Source: JAQIBY01 sp964407055
Lineage (GTDB): Bacteria; Bacteroidota; Bacteroidia; Bacteroidales; ML635J-15
Direction: 5' to 3'
Length of the DNA stretch: 13,351 nucleotides
NCBI GenBank assembly: GCA_964407055.1
Contig: CAYOUD010000065.1
Span: forward strand, 1-13,351
Positions 1 to 7,186 of this stretch are shown here, one piece after another. The notes below the pieces were generated by a model. That model did not search any database, was not told the origin of the DNA, and saw only the letters and a list, made by a program, of their open reading frames with translations. The translations under genes and the position numbers were made by a program. Positions within the stretch are counted from its first letter, which is position 1. The number at the start of each line of letters is the position of its first letter.

Positions 1-2
1 TG

Positions 3-83
3 CTTCAAAAAATTTCATTGTCTATGAAAAACGCTGAAAATCTTGATGCGAAAGAATTATTAGAAGTCCCCTTAACATTTTAA
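3..83 (+). CDS. Possible 3' end of an upstream gene (partial)
   Basis: The frame is open from the window edge to a TAA at 81-83, giving 26 codons ending in KELLEVPLTF. It could be the C-terminus of a protein that begins outside the window. It is too short to assign, and part of it (61-73) is one arm of a 13-bp inverted repeat whose other arm lies at 425-437, so it may instead be non-coding repeat sequence. No domain can be recognised. Confidence 0.25.
   Translation, partial: LQKISLSMKNAENLDAKELLEVPLTF
61..73. repeat. Left arm of a 13-bp perfect inverted repeat (partner 425-437)
   Basis: TAGAAGTCCCCTT at 61-73 is the exact reverse complement of 425-437. Weaker similarity extends a few bases on the upstream side of the motif. 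The two arms enclose palindrome copy 1 and the 334-381 hairpin. Copy 2 lies just outside the right arm. No transposase lies between them. Function unknown. Confidence 0.5.
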
Positions 84-121
84 AGCCTAAAAACAATTAA
101 TAGTTTACACCTAATTTTAGG

Positions 122-232
122 TATGCTTGAAATTATCTTTGCACATCTTCAAACCATCTAAACCCTTAGAATATAAAAATATGACTGCGGGTTTAGATGA
201 TTCAAATCTGCACAAAGGGAATTCCATGAATA
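122..232. repeat. Palindromic intergenic repeat, copy 1
   Basis: This is a 111-bp imperfect palindrome centred at 177, without any indel between its arms. The inner stem is CATCTAAACCC (155-165) with GGGTTTAGATG (189-199). The apical part can pair further (AG 168-169 with CT 185-186, ATAT 171-174 with ATAT 179-182) around an AAAA loop. The outer arms (122-154 and 200-232) pair at about two thirds of positions. Positions 132-222 are identical to 466-556. The differences between copies in the flanks (122, 130-131, 223-224, 232) fall at mutually facing positions. The left arm carries TATCTTTG (134-141), a -7 promoter-like box. It could be a MITE or REP-like element, or a structured RNA. I do not recognise the family. 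Confidence 0.85.
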
Positions 233-333
233 ATGCAGGCTAAAAGTCTCTTTAGAAGTTTATTATGATTAATCTAACTATCGAACACTGCTGGCAAAGC
301 AAAACTCGTGGAGCAAATCCCACAATAATCTCT

Positions 334-381
334 GCTTTTGGCACAGGAATTTGCAAAAAAAGCAAATTCTCCGCCAAAAGC
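334..381. repeat. Two-part hairpin with A7 loop
   Basis: GCTTTTGGC (334-342) pairs perfectly with GCCAAAAGC (373-381). Inside it, GGAATTTGC (346-354) pairs with GCAAATTCTCC (362-372), leaving a small bulge, around a loop of seven A residues (355-361). There is no T-tract after it on the plus strand, so a simple rho-independent terminator for plus-strand transcription is unlikely. It lies between the two palindrome copies, and its role is unknown. Confidence 0.65.
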
Positions 382-455
382 TTTACTCCAATTTATTACC
401 ACACACACAAAAGATGACAGATTGAAGGGGACTTCTATTAACTCAAATTTGGAGT

Positions 456-566
456 AATGCTTGCCATTATCTTTGCACATCTTCAAACCATCTAAACCCT
501 TAGAATATAAAAATATGACTGCGGGTTTAGATGATTCAAATCTGCACAAAGGGAATGGCATGAATT
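456..566. repeat. Palindromic intergenic repeat, copy 2
   Basis: This is the second, directly oriented copy of the 111-bp palindrome, 334 bp downstream of the first and ending 108 bp before the hydC start. The 91-bp core (466-556) is identical to copy 1. Where the copies differ, pairing is kept or improved: 464-465 are CC facing GG at 557-558, where copy 1 has AA facing TC. The outermost pair is A456-T566 instead of T122-A232. A TATCTTTG -7-like box at 468-475 points toward the hydrogenase operon. No target-site duplication is evident at either copy. Confidence 0.85.
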
Positions 567-604
567 TTCCGGGTTATGTTGATGCCAATAATTTTTCTGC
601 TATA

Positions 605-632
605 AAACATTGTTATTAAATTAACAGTGTTT
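605..632. promoter_or_regulatory. Probable Rex operator
   Basis: A near-perfect dyad of 28 bp has the core TGTTA-N6-TAACA (611-626) and outer arms AACA (606-609) and TGTT (628-631). Eleven of the fourteen symmetric positions pair. The core fits the known Rex operator form TTGTTAA-N4-TTAACAA. It overlaps the predicted -33 region of the hydC promoter, and rex itself is the seventh gene of the downstream operon, so autoregulation and NADH-dependent derepression are expected. Rex binding here is inferred from pattern and context. Confidence 0.7.
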
Positions 633-660
633 ATTTATTAACATATTTTTTGTATATTTG
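630..660 (+). promoter_or_regulatory. Predicted hydC operon promoter (Bacteroidota type)
   Basis: TATATTTG at 653-660 matches the Bacteroidota -7 consensus TAnnTTTG. A TTTA at 630-633, 19 nt upstream, approximates the -33 element TTTG. The start codon at 675 would leave only a short leader of roughly ten bases. The upstream element lies inside the Rex-like dyad, so repressor binding would compete with RNA polymerase. Confidence 0.6.
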
Positions 661-674
661 TAAAAAGTCAAATC

Positions 675-1139
675 ATGGCCGAAGCATTAAAACATATTCT
701 GTACAAATATCCTGGTAAAGAACAAAAAGATTTAATCCCCATTCTGCAGGATATTCAAAACGAGAACGGATATCTCTCGGAAACACACATCCAAAACTTG
801 TCCAAATACCTAAAAATTCCGGAAGTAAAAATTTACAGCATAGCAACCTTTTATAATCAATTCAGATTTGCACCAAATGCAAAATATCATATTCGAATAT
901 GCAGCGGATCAGCATGCCACGTCATGGGCTCAGATAAACTCACTGAAACCATTAAAAACACCTTAGAAATACAAGGAAACAATCGATCAAAAAATGGAAA
1001 AATAAGCATCGAAGAAATCCCTTGTCTGGGTGCATGTGCATTGGCTCCGCTCATTGAAATTAACGGAATCTTTCATGCAAAACTGAACAGTCAAAAATTA
1101 AACCGCATAATAAATGAACTTTTAGAAAACCAGCAATAA
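675..1139 (+). CDS. hydC: NuoE-like [2Fe-2S] subunit of NAD-linked [FeFe] hydrogenase (HydC)
   Basis: The 154-residue protein is a thioredoxin-fold [2Fe-2S] subunit of the NuoE / 24-kDa family. It should relay electrons near the flavin subunit of a cytosolic NAD(H)-dependent, probably electron-bifurcating, hydrogenase. The four cluster cysteines are clear: C76 and C81 in CSGSACH (C-x4-C), and C117 and C121 in CLGAC (C-x3-C). The N-terminal helical part holds the family-typical NGYLSE (31-36) and IATFYNQF (56-63) stretches. Length is normal for the family. It is the first gene behind the Rex-like operator. Its TAA overlaps the ATG of hydB by one base, implying translational coupling. The identification as a HydC-type rather than a complex I subunit rests on the neighbours: hydB has the fused ferredoxin domains, and a hydrogenase follows. 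No Shine-Dalgarno sequence is visible before the start. Confidence 0.92.
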   Translation: MAEALKHILYKYPGKEQKDLIPILQDIQNENGYLSETHIQNLSKYLKIPEVKIYSIATFYNQFRFAPNAKYHIRICSGSACHVMGSDKLTETIKNTLEIQGNNRSKNGKISIEEIPCLGACALAPLIEINGIFHAKLNSQKLNRIINELLENQQ

Positions 1140-3079
1140 TGCTTCCCATGAATTTAATTAAAGAACACTTGCCCCTATTGCTCATGAATCCGAACCCGGA
1201 GAAAGGAAACCCGGTACTGCAAAGAAACCTAAGCAGACTTCGTCATAATCATGTTGACAAAATGATTATTTTCATTGGAATGGGAAGTTGTGGAATTATT
1301 GCAGGTGCCAATAAAACGAAACAAACAATAATACATCATTTAAAAAACCACAATATCGATGCTGAAGTGATTGACGTAGGTTGCATCGGACTTTGCACCG
1401 AAGAGCCGATAATTGACATCCAAATTCCCGGCAGAACACGCATCAGCTTTTCTCGGGTTTCAGAAGATTCTGCTACTGAAATAATTGACGCCATCTCAAA
1501 TAATTTCCTTCCGGATGCAAATATTCTCGGACAATATCAGAATGACAAACTTTTGAATTGGGAGGACGTGCCATTCATGAATAAGCTTTCATTTTTCAAG
1601 GCACAAAATAAAATCCTCACAAACCACTGCGGCATAATTAATCCTGAAGCGATTGATAATTCAATTGCGAACAATGGCTACACCGGATTCATTAAGGCAA
1701 TTACTGCGTACACATCAAAGGAAGTCTGTCAGATTGTTTCTGACGCAAAACTTAAGGGAAGATCCGGCTCTGCTTACCTGACAGGAAAAAAATGGATTGC
1801 AGGATTAGAACAAGCACACGGCACAAAATACCTAATCTGCAATGCCGACGAATCTGACCCCGGTTCGTTTGTGGACAGGCATCTTGCAGAAGGAGACCCT
1901 CATCAAATTATTGAAGGAATAGCAATAGCAGCATACGCAATTCAAGCCTCGAAAGCAATTATTTACATCCGAAATCAATATCAACTGGCTATCAACCGAT
2001 TAAAAAACGCTTTGAAACAAGCTTACGAGTACAATTTACTCGGAGATAACATTTTCAATTCCGGATTTAATCTCGATATCACACTAAAAATAGGCCCCGG
2101 AGCGCATGTTTGCGGCGAAGAAACTGCACTAATTGCCTCGCTGGAAGGGAAAAGAGGCATGCCGGAAACAAAACCACCCTATCCCGTGCAAAAAGGACTC
2201 TTCGGAAAACCAACGGTCGTCAATAATCTTGAAACACTGGCTAATGTTCCGCATATTTTAAGAAATGGTGCAGAGTGGTTCAGTAAAATTGGCACAGAAA
2301 ACAGTCATGGAACAAAACTTTTCTCCGTTTCCGGAAAAATTGCTCGTACAGGAGTTATTGAAGTTGATATGGGAACTAAAATCCGTGACATTTTACAAAC
2401 AGCAGGGGGTGTGCCGGGAGAAGCAGACCTTAAAGCTGTACATATCGGAGGTCCCTCTGGTGGAATCATTGACACAAAACATATTGATCTTCACATTGAT
2501 TATGAAGAAATGGAGCAAGCCGGACTCAGAATGGGGAGCGGTTCATTTCTCGTACTCAGTGAAAAAAACTGCATTCTGAACCTCACAAAATATTTCATGC
2601 GGTTCATTCAACAGGAGTCATGTGGAAAATGCATACCATGCAGGGAAGGATCGCAACGAATGCTGGAAATTCTAGAGCGTATTACCCAAAAACCGTATCA
2701 CGAATCCGGACACGAATCACTCGAACGCTTTAAAGGCGTTATCCAACTGGAAAGCCTCGCAAAAGTAATGCAGGAAACTTCGCTTTGCGGACTCGGACAA
2801 TATGCACCAAACCCGGTACTCAGTGCATTGAAATATTTCAGAGATGAATTTGAAGAGCACATTTTTGACAGAAAATGCAAAGCAGGCATTTGCAAAGGGT
2901 TGAAATCTTATATTATAGATGTGGATATTTGTACCGGATGCACCGTTTGCGCGCAAAAATGTCCTGCCGATGCCATCATTGGAACAGCCAGAAGCCCGTT
3001 TTTCATTGTTCAGGAAAAATGCATTGGCTGCGGCGAATGTTACGAACACTGTAAATTTAACGCAATCTCAATAAAATAA
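1139..3079 (+). CDS. hydB: NuoF-like flavoprotein subunit of NAD-linked [FeFe] hydrogenase (HydB)
   Basis: This 646-residue cytosolic subunit should bind FMN and NAD(H) and is the site of bifurcation in related HydABC complexes. The order is: N-terminal thioredoxin-like [2Fe-2S] domain (C51, C82, C86 visible, so possibly one ligand short), NADH/FMN module (about 195-370, with CNADESDPGSF at 234-244 and CGEETALIASLEGKRGMP at 325-342), [4Fe-4S] N3 site (C495, C498, C501, C550), then a C-terminal two-cluster ferredoxin (C598/601/604/608 and C628/631/634/638). The CKAGIC segment (580-585) is typical of HydB. The glycine-rich nucleotide loop reads GRSGSAYLTGKKW (207-219) where the family has GRGGAGFPTGxKW, an unusual drift. 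The start overlaps hydC by one base; a Met at codon 4 is an alternative. A 5-nt gap leads to hydA. Confidence 0.92.
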   Translation: MLPMNLIKEHLPLLLMNPNPEKGNPVLQRNLSRLRHNHVDKMIIFIGMGSCGIIAGANKTKQTIIHHLKNHNIDAEVIDVGCIGLCTEEPIIDIQIPGRTRISFSRVSEDSATEIIDAISNNFLPDANILGQYQNDKLLNWEDVPFMNKLSFFKAQNKILTNHCGIINPEAIDNSIANNGYTGFIKAITAYTSKEVCQIVSDAKLKGRSGSAYLTGKKWIAGLEQAHGTKYLICNADESDPGSFVDRHLAEGDPHQIIEGIAIAAYAIQASKAIIYIRNQYQLAINRLKNALKQAYEYNLLGDNIFNSGFNLDITLKIGPGAHVCGEETALIASLEGKRGMPETKPPYPVQKGLFGKPTVVNNLETLANVPHILRNGAEWFSKIGTENSHGTKLFSVSGKIARTGVIEVDMGTKIRDILQTAGGVPGEADLKAVHIGGPSGGIIDTKHIDLHIDYEEMEQAGLRMGSGSFLVLSEKNCILNLTKYFMRFIQQESCGKCIPCREGSQRMLEILERITQKPYHESGHESLERFKGVIQLESLAKVMQETSLCGLGQYAPNPVLSALKYFRDEFEEHIFDRKCKAGICKGLKSYIIDVDICTGCTVCAQKCPADAIIGTARSPFFIVQEKCIGCGECYEHCKFNAISIK

Positions 3080-3084
3080 TACGT

Positions 3085-4782
3085 ATGTCGATTGAAATCA
3101 TTGTAAATAACAAAGCGATAGCTGCCAATAAGGGAGAAACAATCCTGAATGCACTTACTAAAAATGGAATTCGTATTCCGACGCTTTGTCACATGAATGA
3201 ATTTTCGGCAACAGGCTCATGCCGGCTTTGTGTCGTAGAAATTAAAGATGAAAACAAACTCATACCTGCCTGTTCACAACCAATTACAGAACCAATTACA
3301 ATTTTCACACATTCCCCGAGAGTCATTAATGCACGCAGAACAATTGTTGAACTCTTACTCTCAAATCATCCAGACGATTGCCTTTATTGCGAACATAATC
3401 AACATTGTGAATTGCAAAACCTCGCTGTGGAACTAAATATCCGCGAAAGACGCTTTTTCGGAAACAAAAAAGTCCAGATAATGGACAGCTCAAGTCCCGC
3501 AATTGTAAAAGATGATGCAAAATGCATTCTCTGCGGGCGCTGTATCAGAGTTTGCGACGAAAGAGTACAGGCATCGGCAATCGATTTCTCCGGAAGAGGA
3601 AAGAAAACACGCGTCGATACTGTGATGAGCAAAGGACTGAATTATTCCAGCTGTATTGCCTGCGGACAGTGTATTTTAGTTTGCCCAAGCGGCGCCCTGA
3701 GCGCAAAATCATCCCTCACTCCCGTACTCGACGCACTAAATGACAAAAACACAAAAGTACTCATTCAAATTGCGCCGTCTGTTGGATATTCCATCGCTGA
3801 AGAAATGGGATTTAAACCCGGCAAAAACATTAGCAGCTTACTTGTTGCAGGACTGCGAGCTGCCGGAATGGACATGGTGTTCAATCTTGCATGGGCAGGT
3901 GATTTATTCCTGATTGAAACTGCAAAACAAATCATGGAAAATAAGCAGCCAACAATTGTCACAACCTGTCCTGCAGTAACTAAGTACATCGAGCAGTTTT
4001 TTCCTAAAGCATTACCCAGGACCAATTCGATAAAAGCACCTCAACAAATTATGGGGGCAATTATAAAAAACAACTTTATTCAATCGCAAGACTGGGACGT
4101 TAATGATATTTTCGTGGTGTCTGTCGGACCATGTACCGCTGCTAAAGCCGAAGCCACACGAATTGACACCATGAGTAATGGGATTCCGGATGTTGATGCA
4201 GTACTCACAACAAATGAACTTATCCGCTTTTTAAAACTCTCAGGAATTGATTTACATAATATCGACGAAGAACACTTTGATGCACCATTTCATGTCGCTA
4301 GCTCAGCAGGAAGCCTGTATCATATTCCGGGCGGAATTACTGAAGGACTGTACCGACAACTTAGCTTTCTGAACACAAACAAAGCACCGACAGAAATGAA
4401 TCTTGAAGATGCAAGAAACATTAAACCAGAAAAAGATATCAGCTTTAAAGCTGGAGACAAAATCGTGAAAGTAAAAATCGTCAGCGGAATTCAAAACATC
4501 AAAAAATACATTCAACAAGTAATTGATAATAAATTTGAGTATGATATTTTAGACTTGACGGCTTGCCTGATGGGATGCATGAGCGGTGGCGGACAGCCAA
4601 TGACAGATCAATATGAAGAAAATGCAAAATTCCTGATGAAAAGTTTGTACAAAAATGATAATCAGGCATCATCGAAAGCTCCAAATCAAAATCCATTTGC
4701 CATGGATTTTTCAAAACAATTGCATCGTGACGAATTAAATCATTTAAAACTTTCACTCCATCATAAATTTACACAAACATGA
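3085..4782 (+). CDS. hydA: [FeFe] hydrogenase large subunit with divergent active site (HydA)
   Basis: The 565-residue protein has the M3 architecture: plant-type [2Fe-2S] (C35, C46, C49, C63), His-Cys [4Fe-4S] (H95, C99, C102, C108), two-cluster ferredoxin (C147/150/153/157 and C190/193/196/200), H-cluster domain (about 222-505) and a short degenerate small-subunit-like tail. All four ligands of the H-cluster [4Fe-4S] part are present: C295, C350, C494, C498. The L1 motif is TTCPAV (293-298) rather than TSCCPxW, so the proton-shuttle Cys (C299 in Clostridium pasteurianum CpI) is Thr. The L2 motif GPCTAAKAE has Gly and Ala where CpI has M353 and K358. L3 is LTACLMGCMSGGGQP, with Thr at M497. 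It sits with hydC and hydB as the presumed H2/ferredoxin end of the complex. Family membership is certain; ordinary H2 catalysis is not. Maturases are not in the window. Confidence 0.9.
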   Translation: MSIEIIVNNKAIAANKGETILNALTKNGIRIPTLCHMNEFSATGSCRLCVVEIKDENKLIPACSQPITEPITIFTHSPRVINARRTIVELLLSNHPDDCLYCEHNQHCELQNLAVELNIRERRFFGNKKVQIMDSSSPAIVKDDAKCILCGRCIRVCDERVQASAIDFSGRGKKTRVDTVMSKGLNYSSCIACGQCILVCPSGALSAKSSLTPVLDALNDKNTKVLIQIAPSVGYSIAEEMGFKPGKNISSLLVAGLRAAGMDMVFNLAWAGDLFLIETAKQIMENKQPTIVTTCPAVTKYIEQFFPKALPRTNSIKAPQQIMGAIIKNNFIQSQDWDVNDIFVVSVGPCTAAKAEATRIDTMSNGIPDVDAVLTTNELIRFLKLSGIDLHNIDEEHFDAPFHVASSAGSLYHIPGGITEGLYRQLSFLNTNKAPTEMNLEDARNIKPEKDISFKAGDKIVKVKIVSGIQNIKKYIQQVIDNKFEYDILDLTACLMGCMSGGGQPMTDQYEENAKFLMKSLYKNDNQASSKAPNQNPFAMDFSKQLHRDELNHLKLSLHHKFTQT

Positions 4783-6776
4783 TTAATACAGCTCACGATA
4801 ATCCTTTAGTTTTCACCATCCCGGATCGGTGTAAAATGTGCTACACCTGTGTGAGAGAATGTCCGGCTAAGGCAATTCGAATCAGCAACGGACAAGCAGA
4901 AGTTATTCACGATAGATGCATCGCTTGTGGAAATTGCATTAAAGTTTGCACCCGAAAAGCTAAGAATTTCAGAAAATCAAGCGACCAGGTTGGTTTTATG
5001 CTCAGACAACATGAAACCACAATCGCAATGATTGCGCCAAGCTTTCCAGCAGATTTCCAAAATATTAACGACTATAAAAGCTTAGTCGGGATGACAAGAA
5101 AACTTGGTTTCAACTTAGTGACAGAAGTTTCTTTTGGTGCCGATCTAGTCGCTCTAAAATACAAGAATTTCCTGACTTCCGACAGTAAAAAACGATACAT
5201 CAGTTCTGATTGCCCGGCAATTGTCAATTTTGTCAAAAAATACCATCCACATCTTACCGATAGCCTCGCTCCTATCGTTTCACCCGTGATGGCATTAGCA
5301 AGAGTGCTGCGAAAAATGCACGGAGAACATGTAAAACTTGTGTTCATTGGTCCTTGTGTTGCAAAAAAAGATGAATCCGACGAAGTTGATGCAACAATTA
5401 CATTTAGCGAATTTCAGGAAATGCTCGAAGCAGAAAAAATCACGCCTAAAAATGTTGAAAAATCCGAATTTGACCCTCCTCACAGCGGTAGAGGTGCAAT
5501 ATTCCCCATCTCAAGAGGAATTCTGCAAGCAATTAATCTGCAAGAAAATTTGTTTAAAGGAAATATTGTAGTGGCAGAAGGACGTATCAATTTCAAAGAA
5601 GCAATTCAGGAATTTGATTACGGACTCATTAATGACCACCACCTCGAATTACTCTGTTGCGAAGGATGTATCATGGGCCCGGGAATGTCCGGCAAAGGAA
5701 AACGCTATGAAAACAGAGCATATATCACAAACTATGTTAAGCATAAAATGGAAAACCTTGACATGGAAGAGTGGGAAAAGCAATTAGAAGCATTTAAAGA
5801 TTTGGATTTAAGCAGAAACTTTGAACCCGATGACAGACGTGTAGAAATGCCTGAGATTGACGCGATTGAAACGCTTTACAAAGACATGGGAAAAGATAAA
5901 CCCGAAGACAGACTCAATTGTCAGGCGTGTGGATACGAAAGCTGTGAAGAACATGCAATCGCCGTTTTAAGAGGATTAGCAGAACCAGATATGTGCCTCC
6001 CTTACACCATCGAAAAGCTGCATAATTCCATTGAGCAACTCAACGAAAAAAACACCAGCTTATCGCAAATGCAGCAAGCACTGAAACAATCAGAAAAACT
6101 TGCACACTTGGGACAATTATCTGCAGGAATTGCACACGAATTAAACAATCCGCTTGGCGTGGTCATTATGTACAGTAATATGTTGCTTGATGAATGTGAA
6201 AAAGATTCAGAATTGTATGCAGATTTTCAAATGATTGCGCAACAAGCAAGCCGCTGTAAAAACATTGTCGGAGATTTGCTCAATTTTGCTCGAAAAAATC
6301 AGGTAAAACATCATCAGATGAACTTAATGGATTTAATTACAAAAAGCATTCAATCGCTGATAGTGCCTAATAATGTGAAAATAAAAACACAAAATCGCCT
6401 ACGAAATCCAAACATCATGGTGGATGAAGAACAAATGATTCAGGCATTAACCAACATCATGAAAAATGGCATTGAAGCCATGCCCGAAGGAGGCATTTTA
6501 AACATCAATCTCTATGATAAAGAAGATACTATTTACATAGAAATTGAAGACGAAGGAAGCGGAATATCCGAAGAAAATCGGGAGAAAATATTTACCCCGT
6601 TTTTCACAACAAAAGGCATTGGAAAAGGAACCGGACTGGGCTTACCCACAACTTACGGAATTATAAAAATGCACAAAGGAAAAATATCATTAACTTCGAA
6701 CGATAATCCAGAAAAAGGGAAAACCGGAACCTGTTTTATCATTCAATTAAAGCGAAATAAAAATTTAAACCAATAA
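4779..6776 (+). CDS. Sensory [FeFe] hydrogenase-like protein fused to histidine kinase
   Basis: This 665-residue soluble protein probably senses H2 or redox state and phosphorylates the receivers encoded next. N-terminal ferredoxin: C18/21/24/28 and C47/50/53/57. H-cluster-like domain (about 80-310): SSDCPAI with C145, GPCVAKKDE with C193, and CCEGCIMGPGMSG with C293 and C297; the CpI C299 position is Asp. A CxxCGxxxxC [4Fe-4S] domain follows (C381, C384, C389, C406), then a short coiled coil (about 410-440). The kinase has H453 in IAHELNNPLG, N-box N559 and N563, DEGSG (591-595), FTPFF and GKGTGLGLP. There is no PAS domain or membrane segment. Group C [FeFe] hydrogenases fused to kinases are known and regarded as sensory. 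The ATG overlaps the hydA stop (ATGA). Ligand and signal direction are inferred. Confidence 0.88.
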   Translation: MINTAHDNPLVFTIPDRCKMCYTCVRECPAKAIRISNGQAEVIHDRCIACGNCIKVCTRKAKNFRKSSDQVGFMLRQHETTIAMIAPSFPADFQNINDYKSLVGMTRKLGFNLVTEVSFGADLVALKYKNFLTSDSKKRYISSDCPAIVNFVKKYHPHLTDSLAPIVSPVMALARVLRKMHGEHVKLVFIGPCVAKKDESDEVDATITFSEFQEMLEAEKITPKNVEKSEFDPPHSGRGAIFPISRGILQAINLQENLFKGNIVVAEGRINFKEAIQEFDYGLINDHHLELLCCEGCIMGPGMSGKGKRYENRAYITNYVKHKMENLDMEEWEKQLEAFKDLDLSRNFEPDDRRVEMPEIDAIETLYKDMGKDKPEDRLNCQACGYESCEEHAIAVLRGLAEPDMCLPYTIEKLHNSIEQLNEKNTSLSQMQQALKQSEKLAHLGQLSAGIAHELNNPLGVVIMYSNMLLDECEKDSELYADFQMIAQQASRCKNIVGDLLNFARKNQVKHHQMNLMDLITKSIQSLIVPNNVKIKTQNRLRNPNIMVDEEQMIQALTNIMKNGIEAMPEGGILNINLYDKEDTIYIEIEDEGSGISEENREKIFTPFFTTKGIGKGTGLGLPTTYGIIKMHKGKISLTSNDNPEKGKTGTCFIIQLKRNKNLNQ

Positions 6777-6781
6777 ATACA

Positions 6782-7186
6782 ATGACAGAAAAACAATATA
6801 AAATATTACTGGCTGACGATGACCCAGATTATCTTTTTCAAATCAAAACAAAACTTGAAAACTTTGGATACGAAGTCATTACTGCGGAATCTCAAAAAGA
6901 GGCCGAAAACATTCTGAAACAATTCCAACCGCATCTAGCAATTTTTGACCTCATGATGGAAAACGACGACAGCGGCTTTATTCTGGCATACAGATGCAAA
7001 TCCAGATATCCGGAAGTGCCGGTTATTATTGCAACAAATGTTGCCGCTGAAACAGGCATCTCATTTCGTTTGCAAGAACAATCAAACTGGATAAAAGCCG
7101 ATTTATATCTGGAAAAAGGCGTTCAAACTGAGCAATTACGGGAAAATGTCACGAAACTTTTAAATAAAACCTATGGAAAACTTTAA
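6782..7186 (+). CDS. Single-domain response regulator (receiver only)
   Basis: The 134-residue protein is one CheY-like receiver domain with no output domain. The acidic pocket is D12/D13, the phosphoacceptor D56 (IFDLMM), the switch residue T85 and the conserved K112 (YLEKG). It starts 5 nt after the hydrogenase-kinase stop and overlaps the next gene by 14 nt, so it is the natural first phosphoacceptor of that kinase and could pass phosphate or an allosteric signal to the receiver-kinase downstream. The pairing is inferred from gene order. The sequence does not show what the phosphorylated form does. Confidence 0.9.
   Translation: MTEKQYKILLADDDPDYLFQIKTKLENFGYEVITAESQKEAENILKQFQPHLAIFDLMMENDDSGFILAYRCKSRYPEVPVIIATNVAAETGISFRLQEQSNWIKADLYLEKGVQTEQLRENVTKLLNKTYGKL

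Noticed and set aside
274..561. A 95-codon minus-strand frame in the intergenic region
   Set aside because: It runs through palindrome copy 2 and the 334-381 hairpin, has a Cys/Ser/Phe-rich composition without any recognisable domain, and has no promoter or ribosome site. It is most likely non-coding repeat sequence.
122..566. A CRISPR array from the repeated sequence
   Set aside because: There are only two long copies, 334 bp apart, without regular short spacers or cas genes.
675..4782. A respiratory complex I fragment (nuoEFG)
   Set aside because: The third subunit carries the H-cluster motifs of an [FeFe] hydrogenase, the NuoF-like subunit has fused ferredoxin domains, and no membrane subunits follow.
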